Below are positions 10,606 to 21,329 of a stretch of 64,000 bases of DNA, piece after piece (the stretch's first letter is position 1; each line of letters starts with the position of its first letter). The stretch lies in assembly GCF_023898315.1 (NCBI RefSeq), contig NC_064622.1, positions 357,907,234 through 357,971,233 of the forward strand, read 5' to 3'. The notes under the pieces were generated by a model. That model did not search any database and was not told where the DNA came from. It saw only the letters and a program-made list of their open reading frames with translations. Position numbers and translations under genes: made by a program. The stretch comes from Schistocerca nitens. Its lineage: Eukaryota > Arthropoda > Insecta > Orthoptera > Acrididae.

Positions 10606-12015
10606 TGGGAGCTTCCATGCAGCAAGTACATTCCCCGCGGCGCTGAGAAACAAAGTTGACGAACAAGCCTTCGAATTATTCTTAAGTGTTCTGTGTGTCC
10701 TCAAACAGCGAGATAATGGCCAGCAATACAAGCTGCCAAAAACTTCACATGTGGCCAATAAGAGGTGCCGGCGAGCACTTACATCGGCCTGGCCTCTGAA
10801 GTCATCCAGGAAATGAAAGCGACCACGCTCCAACACGAACTCAGTTGATGGAGTTCTGTGCTATAATACCTGCCTCGCTGACACTGAGTGTACGTGACTG
10901 GGATGCTTACTGGATCTCACCTGCACAACTCTTCGGACTGCGGATACAGTGTTGCTGAGACACAGGCATGACAATAGAGTTTCTGGATTCTTCTCTCGGT
11001 CTGTGTCTACAACTTCGACGGTCGGGCAGGGACTGCTTTGTGAACTGTCGAAGAATAATTAAATAGCCATCTTTACTGTGTAACAAAGAGTGTTTGTTGC
11101 ACTTTAGCAGATGTAATATTGCTGACGAGCGCCGAACTCGGCGTGTGTGTTACGACAATAGACTAACAAGGAGACTGCGCATACTCGTCATCGCCTGTTT
11201 CGTCTCAGTTTATTCTATAGCCAGGGACAGCCCAAAAATGAAAATGGCAGAAGTGGGAACTCCAGATGTTGAATCATTTATAGAAAATAATCTTCTCGGC
11301 GCAGGTCGGATGAGGCACGAGCCGTTTATTTTAGAAAGATTGCCAGGATCGATTGGCGCAGCAGAAAGCATACAGAACGATAATCGGAGGGTCGTGGGGT
11401 CGAATCCCTATGCAGTGACTTTTTTAATTTTCAATAAATGAAAAGCACCAGTTTGATTTTGTTTACAATATTACTTATTGTAGAACAAAGGGGAATTGGT
11501 GGTTTTCATTTATTGTAATGTTTTTCTACCAAGAACCGACGGATGATTTTTTTAATTTTCAGTTTTACTTTACTTACACTGCCAATAAACAGAAATAAGG
11601 TTGAGTGTATTGTATTTATTAATATTTTCATAAAAGACACAAAAAGAAAAGGCAAACGAAAATTTGGTATTGGATACAAACTTCTAGAATGGATCATAAG
11701 GCGTAAAAAAGAACTTCACATATAAAATTGAATACTTTTATCATATTAAAGTTGATGATTTACAGGTGCTGGGGTGAAATTGAACAGGGGAAGCAGTAAT
11801 ATTCTCGGCATCCTGTACACGTACAGTTACATTGTTATTTTAAAGATTCTGTAAAAAATCTTGGTTGATATTCATAAAATGTTTTCTCTCATCGCACAGT
11901 TTGCCAGAAAACAACGTGAATGCATAATTTCGACAAATACTCCCGAGTATAGTTGGTGATATACGGTGGAATGTATTTTGATACATTGTTCTCGTGACGT
12001 GGTAAGAGCAGTTAT
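10606..12015. other. unassigned spacer
   Basis: There is no convincing gene. A tRNA B-box-like GGGTCGAATCCC lies at 11397-11408, ahead of an AT-rich tail, and may be the remains of a SINE. The remainder (11440-12015) is AT-rich with no recognised repeat. Confidence 0.4.
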
Positions 12016-12083
12016 GAGGCTTTTTTTAAGTTCTTTAGCAGACTATAGAGAGGCTTTTTTTAAGTTCTTTAGCAGACTATAGA
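12016..12083. repeat. 34-bp tandem duplication
   Basis: Two perfect head-to-tail copies of a 34-bp unit beginning GAGGCTTTTTTTAAGTTC lie at 12016-12049 and 12050-12083. This is a simple recent duplication. Confidence 0.95.
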
Positions 12084-13589
12084 AACAGACATGGCAAGGT
12101 TGCGCTAGCTGAGTGCATTTGAGAGGAATCACTGACACTGCACGTTGCCAGCGCTTCTTCAAGTTGAAAAATGTTGTATAACCGTGGATTTATTTGCTTC
12201 CCCACGAGTCATTTAACTGCACGAATTTGTTCTCCTGTACGTAGGCTTTCATAACGGGTCAAAAAATTTTCTGTAAGGCTGTTGTAAGTTGCGCGGATTT
12301 TGGTGAAGTAATAACGAGATTGCTACTTTTTGCCGTCAACTCATAATCCGTTTTTCTTTAATCATCGGCCCAGAAGAGCCAGTACTCTCTCGTAGACTGT
12401 CGGGAACAATTTTCTAGATATGGTTGTAGTGTGGTGCACCTCGTATATGATACATATTGATGAAGTCGATTGTGGTGAATAGACGCGGTTCCCTTGTGAG
12501 TTCAGTTACCATGGATTCAGGAACTGTGTTAGCAATAGCTACAACTGGAAATGCAACGGCAGACACAACGAGAACAATAACAACAAAGGGAGCAAGAGCA
12601 AACTATGCAGCAGACAGCAGCAACTTATACTAAAGCAGCTCATCAAGCCAGAACACTATCCACTACGACCATTCGTGGCATTTCATCCAAACTGGAAATA
12701 GTATGGCATATGTTTGCAGCTAAACTTACAGGCGAGTAGCATAACCCATGTTTCGAATCAGTGTGCTTTCTTCCATCTACTAACAGCAAGTAATGTGTCT
12801 TCTACGAAAGTTGTATCACTAAATCTGCGTGATTAGAACGGTCCGAATTTATAGCTTTTTCTCTAAGTACTAAAAGTCGCAAACACATGTCGTAACAGAC
12901 AGGCTCGAATTTTTTCGTTGCCACGAGAAATTGTCAGTTACATGCTGCTTAGGCAACTCATGTCAAAAGACTCACACGAGAGTGTCGATTGCTGTGTGTG
13001 AATCATAGTTGTAAACAATCATATGTAAAATCCTGTAACAAAAGTCTTCGAAATGTCAGACTCGGCACGGCAATACTTTGATGAAAGTGGCGTTATCTTC
13101 CGTGAAACGGATTCTCATTCACGCCACAGTAAGTGTGATCGGAACTCATCGAGTTCATTCACGTCAATAGACTTGGGTTCAAACCCATGTGTCCCTTTAG
13201 GGACAAATTCCAAACAATACACCAGCAGCGGCCGTTTTCGACTCACAGTATTCATGTGGTTCTTCCAACACCCATCCTCGCTTTAACAGCAGCAGGATGC
13301 GGCATGTGTGGAGCCCAGACAGTTTTTGTAAACACATGCACTCAGTGAACGCACAAGGAAACGCACTGTGCACGTTGCTGTAAGCAAAAGCATGTGGAGA
13401 AACAGTTGAGCAACGTACGAGTATTTATTTCACAGTGTCTGCATAGTTCGATGCAATGTTCCTTCCGACAGGACTGCATGTTCCTTCGGACATGCCGACG
13501 ATTGAGAGCTGTATTAAAGTATGAAATGCATTCGCAAATTGTGAATACAATTGTAGAATGGCTACATGATTTACTAATAACATACGAAA
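12084..13589. other. unassigned spacer
   Basis: Only short ORFs occur here and no protein family is recognised. Sequence around 13440-13500 resembles the ATG-TCC-GGA palindromic phrase near 7350 (CTTCGGACATGCC). Nothing else is assigned. Confidence 0.4.
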
Positions 13590-13690
13590 ATTTTGGCGGG
13601 TTGGGACTCGAATCCGGATATCCTGCTTTACATGAGCGATCGCCTTAACTGCCTCAGCCATCTGACCATACCTCCGGAACCGACGCAAAC
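13590..13690 (-). repeat. tRNA-like SINE head
   Basis: On the minus strand, GATGGCTGAGGCAGTTAAGG (A box) is followed about 40 bp later by GGATTCGAGTCCC (B box). The layout is that of a tRNA-derived SINE. No tail repeat or TSD was found. Confidence 0.6.
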
Positions 13691-13739
13691 TTATGTATGT
13701 CCTAGTGTCTACGTTCTATAGTGCTCGCCGTATGATTCT

Positions 13740-14200
13740 CACACAAGAAGGCAGTGATCCTGTGGAGAAAAGCGGTCAGATGCCACGATATCATGGGAGG
13801 AGTCAATTGCAAAGTGGTACGGAACTTTTACTGAGGGTATTCTGAGCTGCTTTTCCGATAGGCATGTTTTTTGTCCACTTAATGGGGGGGGGGGGGTCAA
13901 GTTTCATACCTCTTGCAAAAGATATTTCTGCTAAAATAGTATGTATTAATGTCTAGGACGATGCTGAAGGGGATGAGTATTGCTCCACAGCACCACTTCC
14001 GACTTCGATAGAAGTTACCAAAAACATGTTCGGCATCTGGATACATATGGAACAACTAATTTCTGTAGGCCTATAACTTCAGTGGTGTCTCATTGCCAGT
14101 TAAAATCCTGGACTTACTAAAATTTGGAAGGCAGAACGCTGATTATTCAGTTCATGTTTATGGTCTGCAGGAAGATAAAAAAGCAAATGATAAGAGCATA
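13740..14200 (+). repeat. unclassified dispersed repeat, copy 1
   Basis: The phrase AGGCAGTGATCCT, then TGCCACGATAT and GCAAAGTGGTACGGAACTTTT, and the later GATGAGTATTGCTCC recur in diverged form at 50080-50470, in the same order and strand. The copies share segments rather than being identical. The family is unknown. An 11-base run of G lies at about 13883-13893. Confidence 0.45.
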
Positions 14201-14269
14201 ATGTGCAGAGAGAAGTAATGTATAAGGTAGCTGGAACTACTTTTCCAAAGTAGCTGGTCAGAACCCAGA

Positions 14270-15860
14270 CAGACAGATTTGTTGCTATTCGCCAAAGGCG
14301 AGAAGCATCACTACAGCCGGCCGCTGTGGCCGAGGGTTTCTAGGTGCCTCAGTCCGGAACCGCGCTGCTGCTACGGTCGCAGGTTCGAATCCTGCCTCGG
14401 GCACAGATGGGTGTGTTAGTTAGCTTTAAGTAGTTCTAAGTCCCATAGTGTAGTTCTAAGTCCCATAGTGCTTGTAGCCATACTTTAGCATCACTACATA
14501 AAAACATGTTCTACCTGCTTTCCGCCAAGTTGTCGAAACATTGCAGTATGGAGCATATTTGTCATAGATGCCTCAACTCAAGTGTATCTAGAAAGACACA
14601 TAATTGAATGCTTGATCCAGGAACCTACACGTGGAGAAATGCCCACTGAGAATAAAAACGTGTTAAGGTTTATGAATGCCAACCACCACCCTTCATTGTA
14701 TATGCTGACGTTACGTCACTGCTAGTTCCTACGGCACATTTTGAAGGTGATCCTGTAGCCTCTCAAGGCAGTGTATTCAAGTTGGATGTTCATATGACTC
14801 CACGTTCAACAAATTTGAATCATAAGGTTTTTAACATGGCTGTCAATCAGCAACTGTTGTATAATACAAAATTTTCAAAAACACAGCCCTCAATCGCGAT
14901 CACAATTAATTTGTAACCTACGTTTCGGTGTCACAAGAGACACGTTCTTCGGACAAAATTAAAACTAAATGTTACAGCATAACGTACCAAAAAATACGAA
15001 AGCTGCGGTTATACCTGACAGCATCAGTTAGAATGAAAATAAGATGCAACAGAGGTGCAAGCCACTAGGGACTGCCATGTGTCCTTTGCTACGGAATCAT
15101 AAATCGGGGATAATCCTGTGGGATACTTGCTCTCTATGCTCGAAAAACTTGCGTTGAGTGTTGATGAGATTCATTTCAACATTCCTATGGCCATCTCACA
15201 GGAGAATGATGCCTTATACAGGAAGGCAATCGACTGTCACATTTGTGGGCTGCCGTTGGTTAGAGATGCAGAAACTTCATGATGAGAACACTGTCATCTA
15301 ACGGGGAAGTTGTCTGGTGCTGTTCACACTGCATTCCATTTGAAATACAAACTGCCCCAACACATACCCACCTTCTTCCACAATTTGAGTGGGTATGATG
15401 CTCACTTTCTTGTTGAGCACTTGAAGAATGATAAGGTCAATGTCATACCTGACAATGTAGAAAAGTACATTTCATTCTCCAAGTGTATCATGCCAGGAAT
15501 CGTCTTCTGCTTCCCGGGTTCATTATGATTCATATTTCAGAAACTTGCTGAGACAATACGTGAAGAGGATATACATATCACCAGAGCCATATATCTTGAT
15601 GATACAAAGTTTCAGCTTGTGATGAAGAAGGTGTCTTTTCTTATAAACAGCTGGATTTTATGGAGAGACTCCATGAAATCGAATTTTCCGACTACATTCA
15701 CCAGCAGGTTCACAAGCACTGCCATAATGGATGCAGAGTATGAGCATGATGCGAATTTTCTCTAAATCTCTGGTTTAGAGGGACGTGCAAAATTATACAC
15801 GGACACAGATGTGCACTTCCTTACAGTCATTTTTGAAAAATTCTGTAATATGTATATGGC
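14270..15860 (+). pseudogene. Polinton/Maverick-type protein-primed DNA polymerase B, broken
   Basis: This resembles the N-terminal half of the protein-primed B-family DNA polymerase of Polintons/Mavericks and related virus-like elements. The match starts before the SINE at 14316. After it come KLSKH and LERHIIEC, then PFIVYADVT at about 14690, where the exonuclease motif is usually YADFE. HCHLTGK follows at about 15290, FFHNLSGYDAHF at 15373 and EKYISFSK at 15460. YEHD then TDTDV follow near 15740-15830, where LKTDV is usual. Most of it stays in one frame. Breaks are a frameshift near 14672, a stretch without similarity at about 14880-15080, stop codons at 15280, 15283, 15526 and 15763, and the SINE. 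The palm catalytic domain is missing. Confidence 0.8.
14316..14486 (+). mobile_element. tRNA-derived SINE, type B, inside polB
   Basis: The head is GCTGTGGCCGAGGGTTTC and the B box GGTTCGAATCC. The 12-bp TSD AGCATCACTACA lies at 14304-14315 and 14487-14498. The body has a local tandem duplication of TAGTTCTAAGTCCCATAGTG (about 14429-14470). It interrupts codons of the polymerase pseudogene. Confidence 0.95.
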
Positions 15861-15884
15861 ATGTAAACCAAGCGACACACTGGT

Positions 15885-16047
15885 GAGAGGCAAGAGGATT
15901 CACCGGAATCAAGCACTCCAATGGCGAGAGACAAGAGGATTCACTGAAACCAAGTAACCCAAAGGTCAGAGGCAAGGGGACTCATCGAAATCAGGACCCC
16001 AATGGAGAGAGGCAAGGGGGCTCACTCATATCAAACATCCTGATGGG
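15885..16047. repeat. minisatellite, about four copies of 41 bp
   Basis: Units start GAGAGGCAAGAGGATTCACC (15885), GAGAGACAAGAGG (15926), CAGAGGCAAGGGG (15967) and GAGAGGCAAGGGGG (16007). The period is 40-41 bp with substitutions between copies. It lies directly after the point where polymerase similarity ends. Confidence 0.85.
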
Positions 16048-16559
16048 AACAGAAATCTATTACGTCCACGTCGATCGGGCTAAATGTAGGTTCTGACCAG
16101 ACATTGAAATGGCTAACCATATTGTACTGTCAGTCAAATTTACAACACTAAAGTAAATTTCGAACTTAAATAACAACTGTAAGAATACTAAGCTTTACAT
16201 TTACTTCATAAGTGAAATGTGGAATCAAATGCACCGGTTCTTAATTGGAAAACAGGCACATTTGATAATTATCGATTACAGTGCCATCTATCGCAAATGG
16301 AAAACAATGGTGTGAGTAAACCATACGTATTTTTTGGTATAGAATACGAGTGTGGAATAAAAAGGGGAGTTACAATTTAGAAATACAACGTTGACCCACG
16401 TACACAGGAGAGGTGGTTAGGAGGTGCCCATTTATAGCACAGACATCTCCCCTTTACTGATATTAACTTTTCACCAAGAATATTTTTTCCTAGGTCTCAT
16501 CGTTTTCGATGTCTTCAGTTGCTGCAAGGTGAAACAAACGCTCTCTCTATGTATATATA
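16048..16559. other. unassigned spacer
   Basis: AT-rich sequence with no gene or repeat recognised, up to the Tc1 left end. Confidence 0.5.
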
Positions 16560-16591
16560 CATTGAAGAGCCAAAGAAACTGGTACACCTGC

Positions 16592-16802
16592 GTCCGCAGC
16601 TCGTGGTCGTGCGGTAGCGTTCTCGCTTCCCGCGCCCGGGTTCCCGGGTTCGATTCCCGGCGGGGTCAGGGATTTTCTCTGCCTCGTGATGACTGGGTGT
16701 TGTGTGATGTCCTTAGGTTAGTTAGGTTTAAGTAGTTCTAAATATGGGGACTGATGACCATAGATGTTAAGTCCCATAGTGCTCAGAACCATTTGAACCA
16801 TT
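16592..16802 (+). mobile_element. SINE with alternative tRNA head, inside Tc1 TIR
   Basis: The head (GTGGTCGTGCGGTAGCG and GGGTTCGATTCCC) differs from the usual type-B head, but the 3' body (TGATGTCCTTAGGTTAGTTA through GAACCATT) is the same. The 12-bp TSD TGGTACACCTGC lies at 16580-16591 and 16803-16814. It interrupts the Tc1 left end, so it is younger than that element. Confidence 0.95.
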
Positions 16803-16954
16803 TGGTACACCTGCCTAATATCGTGTAGGGTCCCCGCGAGTACGCAGAACTGCCGCAACACAACGTGGCATTGACTCGACTAATGTCTGAAGTAGTGCTG
16901 GAGGTAATCGACACCATGAATCCTGCACGGATTTCCATAAATCCATAAAAGTAC

Positions 16955-17088
16955 CGGTCGCAGATTCGAATCCTGCCTCGGGCATGGATGTGTGTGATGT
17001 CCTTAGGTTAGTTAGGTTTAAGTAGTTCTACTAGAGGACTGATGACCACAGTAGTTAAGTCCCATAGTGCTCAGAGCCATTTGAACCA
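16955..17088 (+). mobile_element. SINE type B, 5'-truncated
   Basis: It begins within the B box (CGGTCGCAGATTCGAATCC) and ends TTGAACCA. It is flanked by near-identical TAAAAGTAC (left) and TAAAGTAC (right). It lies inside the Tc1 element, and 5' truncation is typical of LINE-driven insertion. Confidence 0.9.
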
Positions 17089-17102
17089 TAAAGTACGAGG
17101 GG

Positions 17103-17930
17103 GTGGAGATCTCTTCTGAACAGCACTGCAAGGCATCCCAGATATGCTCAATACTTTTCATGTCTGGGGAGTTCGATGGCCAGCGGAAGTTTTTAAATTC
17201 AGAAGAATGTTCCTGGAGCCACTCTGTAGCAATTCTGTACGTGTGGGGTGTCGCATTGCCCTGCTGGAATTGCCCAAGCCCGTCGGAATGCACAATGGAC
17301 ACGAATGGATGCAGGTGTGACCTACCTAAGACGTATCAGGGATCCAATATTACTCCAACTGCGAACGCCCCACACCATTACAGAGCCTCCACAGGCTTGT
17401 ACAGTCCCGTGCTGCCACAGAGGATCCATGGCTTCATGAGGTTGTCTCCATACCCGTACACGTCCATCCGCTAGATATAATTTGAAAAGAGACTCGGCCG
17501 ACCAGGAAACGTGTTTCCAGTCATCAACAATCCGATGTCGGCGTTGGCGGGCCCAGGCGAGGCGTAAAGATTTGTGTCGTACAGTCATCAAGGGTACACG
17601 AGTTGGCCTTCGGCTCCGAAAGCCCGTATCGACGATGTTTCGTTGAATGGTTCGCACAATGACATTTGTTGATGGCCCAGCATTGAAATATGCAGCAATT
17701 TTCGGAAGGGTTGCACTTCTGTCACGTTGAAAGCTTCTCTTCAGCCGTCGTTGGTCCCTTTCTTGCAGGATCTTTTTCCGGCCGCAGCGATGTTGGAGAT
17801 TTGATGTTTTATCGGTTTCCTGATATACACGGTATACACTTTATCGCTTCCTCGGAGATGCTGCGCCCATCACTCGTGCGCCGGCTATAACACCACGTTC
17901 AAACTCACTTAAATCTTGATAACCTGCAAT
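17103..17930 (-). pseudogene. Tc1-like transposase, catalytically dead
   Basis: The minus-strand order is an N-terminal helix-turn-helix (HTH; EFERGVIAGARVMG, 17860-17910), an RTIQRN region, WSAESLFKLY, GGSVMVWGV, FQQGNATPHT, and SPDMKSIEHIWD. Active relatives have WSDES and QQDNA, so both of the first two catalytic Asp residues are replaced (Ala and Gly); the final Glu is kept. The start codon position (17928-17930) reads ATT. Frameshifts near 17310 and 17660 split the gene. Confidence 0.85.
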
Positions 17931-18006
17931 TGCCTGTTTACATATCTGTGTACTTGAATACGCATACCTACACCAGTTTCTTTGGAGCTTCGTGTTTTAT
18001 ATATTA

Positions 18007-18025
18007 TACTGAAGGGCCAAAGAAA

Positions 18026-18028
<3 letters not shown>
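18007..18028 (+). repeat. stub of a second Tc1 TIR
   Basis: TACTGAAGGGCCAAAGAAAC repeats the left TIR of the adjoining Tc1 element, then is lost in a GT microsatellite. It may be the end of a second copy or a duplication. Confidence 0.7.

Positions 18029-18069
<41 letters not shown>
18029..18069. repeat. (GT)n microsatellite
   Basis: About 20 uninterrupted GT units start directly in the Tc1 terminal sequence. Confidence 0.98.
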
Positions 18070-18070
<1 letters not shown>

Positions 18071-18696
18071 TTCCGTCTCCAGCTGCTCCTACTAAGTAAA
18101 AGCAAGGCGGATGTATAAAATCTGTAGTAGAAGTAGTGTTTTAGTATCTCTCACATAAACGATCTTTCCTTGAAAAACAAACCAATATAATTTTTATTGT
18201 AAATAGAATAATTTAGTGGGTTGTGGGAATGGAATGGGTAAGCACTACTGCTACGGATTTTCAGTTATAGTGCAGCTGTCGCTACGTATGAGCAGCGGAA
18301 CAAAACAACAACAAAAACAAAAACTTAATTTCACTCAACACCTGTGAGGAAAATGCTTCATGATCAGCGCCTGTGGCTACCTGTCGCGGGAACATAATGG
18401 CAAGCAACAGGTAAAATGTTAGGTTCTAAGAAAAATCCGCATTTTCCGAGATTATAGCCGCATTTGACGAGTTATAAGAAAACAGAGTTCTTAATGATCC
18501 CATCTTCGTCCAGGATCCTGAGTATGGTCAGAGTCAGATGTAAGTAAGTTTGTTGTGCTTAATAAGTTTCATGAAGAATACTGTATAAGCTAATTTTTGA
18601 CTGGCTGCTGTTGAAGGCTTCATGGTGTGTATATGCATGTTTCTTCATTTATATTCCTACAAGTAACATTAATAAAAAACTACAATAATAATTACA

Positions 18697-18972
18697 ATGG
18701 TATTTTTTTTTGCTATTCAGGTAATCTGCGAAGGATTTCGAACTGATCCTAATATTGAGCAGTCTGTCACTGTCTCAGATACCTGTCACGAAGAAGCAGA
18801 AGAATATAAGAAGTCTTCTCAGAAAAGATTTGGATGCAGCTCACAATGGAAGTTAAGTAGCAGAGGTGTATTAAAGTCGAAGAATATGTATCTCGTTCTG
18901 AAAAAGAAAACCGTAAATAAAAAGAATTTGGATCTAACTAGCGCTGTCTTGTTAAAGGATTTGAGAAAATAG
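18697..18972 (+). CDS. possible host exon, function unknown
   Basis: A long T tract followed by GCTATTCAG (about 18702-18720) looks like a 3' splice acceptor. From it an open frame of about 84 codons runs to a stop at 18972. The predicted peptide is lysine-, serine- and glutamate-rich (for example HEEAEEYKKSSQKR) and resembles no transposon protein I know. It could be a terminal exon or chance. No matching upstream exon or donor was identified. Confidence 0.25.
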   Translation: MVFFFAIQVICEGFRTDPNIEQSVTVSDTCHEEAEEYKKSSQKRFGCSSQWKLSSRGVLKSKNMYLVLKKKTVNKKNLDLTSAVLLKDLRK

Positions 18973-19735
18973 GTGAAAGCAATGTGAGGAAAACGATCAA
19001 AACATTCTCAGTAACTGGTAGCTTTGATGTTTGGAATACATCAGGCTGCTAGCCTAAGGAATGTACACAGGTGGAAGGTGACTTCTGAATACCCGTCATC
19101 TTTACTCATCAGCGAAACATTATGTCATGACGTCCGGTGCAAAACAAGTTTCTAGTAACGTGGGATGCAAAACGCAGGTCTCACTCGTCGATTAAAATGC
19201 GACAGGTCCAAACGCACTGAAAAGAAGAAAGTCCTGTCGTTCTGTTCCTGTTGGATCACATCCCTTCTGTTCATCATGGATTTTTCTTCTCACTAAAACA
19301 GTATTTGGACAATGGGTACATCTGTGATGGGAGTGATGAATGATTAAGCATTTTCAAGCAATGTCATCTAGTAAAACCTGTGTAAATATTCTCTTATGAT
19401 TGTCTATCATTATGTTTTGTAGTTAGTGTATGTGATTTGGGTAATATAACGGTATCTCCACTAGAGTGATGTGTTTACTTTTGTATATTTCATGTGGTAT
19501 AGTCTGTTTCTTTTTCATGACTCTGTGGAAGAACATAGATGTTGAATGCCATCCAGAACATAATGGATGTTGGAATAAAATTACTCAGATTTGTGGGTCA
19601 ATTGCAAACGTTAGTTCTCTGTATCTTCACACTCGCATTTTGACATTTACCATTTTGTTCTCCCCATCAGCTCAATTATTAAAAAGTATTGTTAATAACT
19701 CCGAAAAAAGTATTGTAATGATATAACCCATTACA
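18973..19735. other. unassigned spacer
   Basis: No gene or repeat recognised. If the preceding frame is an exon, this could include its 3' untranslated region. Confidence 0.4.
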
Positions 19736-20222
19736 CAATGTGTGGTGTCACCGCCAGACACCACACTTGCTAGGTGGTAGCTTTAAATCGGCCGCGGTCC
19801 ATTAGTACATGTCGGACCCGCGTGTCGCCACTGTTAGTGATCGCAGACCGAGCGCCACCACACGGCAGGTCTCGAGAGACGTACTAGCACTCGCCCCAGT
19901 TGTACGGACGACATTGCTAGCGACTACACGTACGAAGCCTTTCTCTCAATTGCCGAGAGACAGTTAGAATAGCCTTCAGCTAAGTCCATGGCTACGACCT
20001 AGCAAGGCGCATTAACCATATCTGGAGAGAGTCTCACTTGTATTATCAAGAGAATTGTACCACAATGAATTAAAGTTAAGTATACGAGAAGCTCCGTTCT
20101 TTTCTTTATAGCTTTCATCACGTATCCTGTTTCAGACTTAACGCCAGTCGGCGTGTGTGTACGCGTGCCTTTCGGTTACCCGTCACTGTGGACTGGCTGC
20201 CTTGTCAGTCCACTACACAATG
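19736..20222. mobile_element. solo LTR with 5-bp TSD
   Basis: The LTR itself is 19741-20217 (477 bp), starting TGTGGTGTCACC and ending CCACTACA, so it has TG...CA ends. The 5-bp TSD CAATG lies at 19736-19740 and 20218-20222. There is no internal region, so it is the product of recombination between two LTRs. A Gypsy-type origin fits the 5-bp TSD but is inference. Confidence 0.9.
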
Positions 20223-20298
20223 TCCTTAGGTTAATTAGGTTTAAGTGGTTCTAAGTCTAGGGGAATGATGACAATAGAGCTTAGAGCCATTTGAACCA
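20219..20298 (+). repeat. SINE type B 3' fragment
   Basis: It contains AATGTCCTTAGGTTAATTAG and ends GAGCCATTTGAACCA. The central TTAAGTCCCATAGTG part is missing. It abuts the solo LTR. Confidence 0.75.
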
Positions 20299-21013
20299 GC
20301 AGAATATGATGTCGCACGATGCTCAGCACAAGTTCGAATAGAAGTGGGATAAGTAAGAAATTTGGTCGTGTCCCGGTGACGGCCATAAACATTTAGGGAA
20401 CTGTTTAAACTGAATTTATTATTCCAATAACACATTCTACAAATATGCTGTCAATGTGTATGAGTTTTAAGTCTAGATCCTATAGCAAACCATATTTTAC
20501 TAACTGTATAATAAAATTTTCAGTAAATTGAAACTTTGTGTACGTTGCCTGGTAAGCGCATAATCCAGACATTTTACTGTGTGGTTTTCAGGAGGAATGC
20601 TCCTGGGTCAACAGAGTTTTCATCTGGCTACAACATGTTAGAGGTTTCTCATATTTTGAATTCAATATAGATTAGTAATGTAAGAAATTTACTTAGGAAA
20701 AAATTAGGAGAAACTCAAGTTTCATTATAAAAGAAAAACGAAGGATTTCCCTAGTCTTTTTTTCCGTCCTGTCCTGCAGACGTGTTCATTTCTTGCACAC
20801 GGAATGTAAAATCCACGAGACAGGCAGCTATGTACAAATGGGCTAACGAACTTAATCTTGCTACTTATGTCTCTAATGTGGTCTTCTTTTTCCTCAGGTT
20901 CTGCATGAAGGACACGTCTACGACCGCACATGCTGGGCTCATTCAGGGTCTCTGGAACCGGAGCTTCACGACGTTCTTTGCGTGGCTCCAGCTAATGCCA
21001 GTCACAGTGCCAG
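20299..21013. other. unassigned spacer
   Basis: No gene recognised; short ORFs only. Confidence 0.4.
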
Positions 21014-21015
21014 TA

Positions 21016-21329
21016 CACAATGTGATCAAAAGTATCCGGATACGTATTTGTGCATATTGCCACGGAATGTGTCCGCTCTTCGCATTTATTACGGCTTGAA
21101 CTCTGCTAGGGACACTTTCATTGAGGTGTCTGAATGTCTGGAATAATGACAGCCCATTCTTCCTCAAGAGCCAAAACCAAAGAATACAGTGACGGTGGGC
21201 GGTGGAGTCTGGAATGAAGTCGAACGTTCCGACTCAGTCTTCCCAGATCGGGACTCTCAGCAGGTCAGTCCATTTCAGGAATGTCTCTCGTGACATCTAG
21301 TGATGTCCGAATATTTTTATCAGATAGTG
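21016..21329 (-). mobile_element. internally deleted Tc1-like element
   Basis: It is 314 bp between TA dinucleotides (21014-21015 and 21330-21331). The left TIR CACAATGTGATCAAAAGTAT is matched in reverse on the right. The interior holds minus-strand remains of the transposase C-terminus around the SPDL region (about 21130-21290). It is the same family as the element at 50881-52091. Confidence 0.8.

Larger units (their letters stand above)
16560..17994 (-). mobile_element. Tc1-like element (TIR CACTGAAG..CAAAGAAACTGGT type)
   Basis: The left TIR CATTGAAGAGCCAAAGAAAC follows TA at 16558-16559. The right TIR, in reverse, ends near 17994 (ACCAGTTTCTTTGGAGCTTC). Two SINEs have inserted between (16592-16802 and 16955-17088). 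The transposase gene is on the minus strand and dead. A stub of the same left TIR occurs again at 18007. Confidence 0.85.

Noticed and set aside
13883-13893. A G-run as a G-quadruplex regulatory site
   Set aside because: It is a single homopolymer without separated G tracts and without an adjacent gene.
15885-16047. A CRISPR-like array
   Set aside because: The units are contiguous 41-bp tandem copies without unique spacers; it is a minisatellite in an insect genome.
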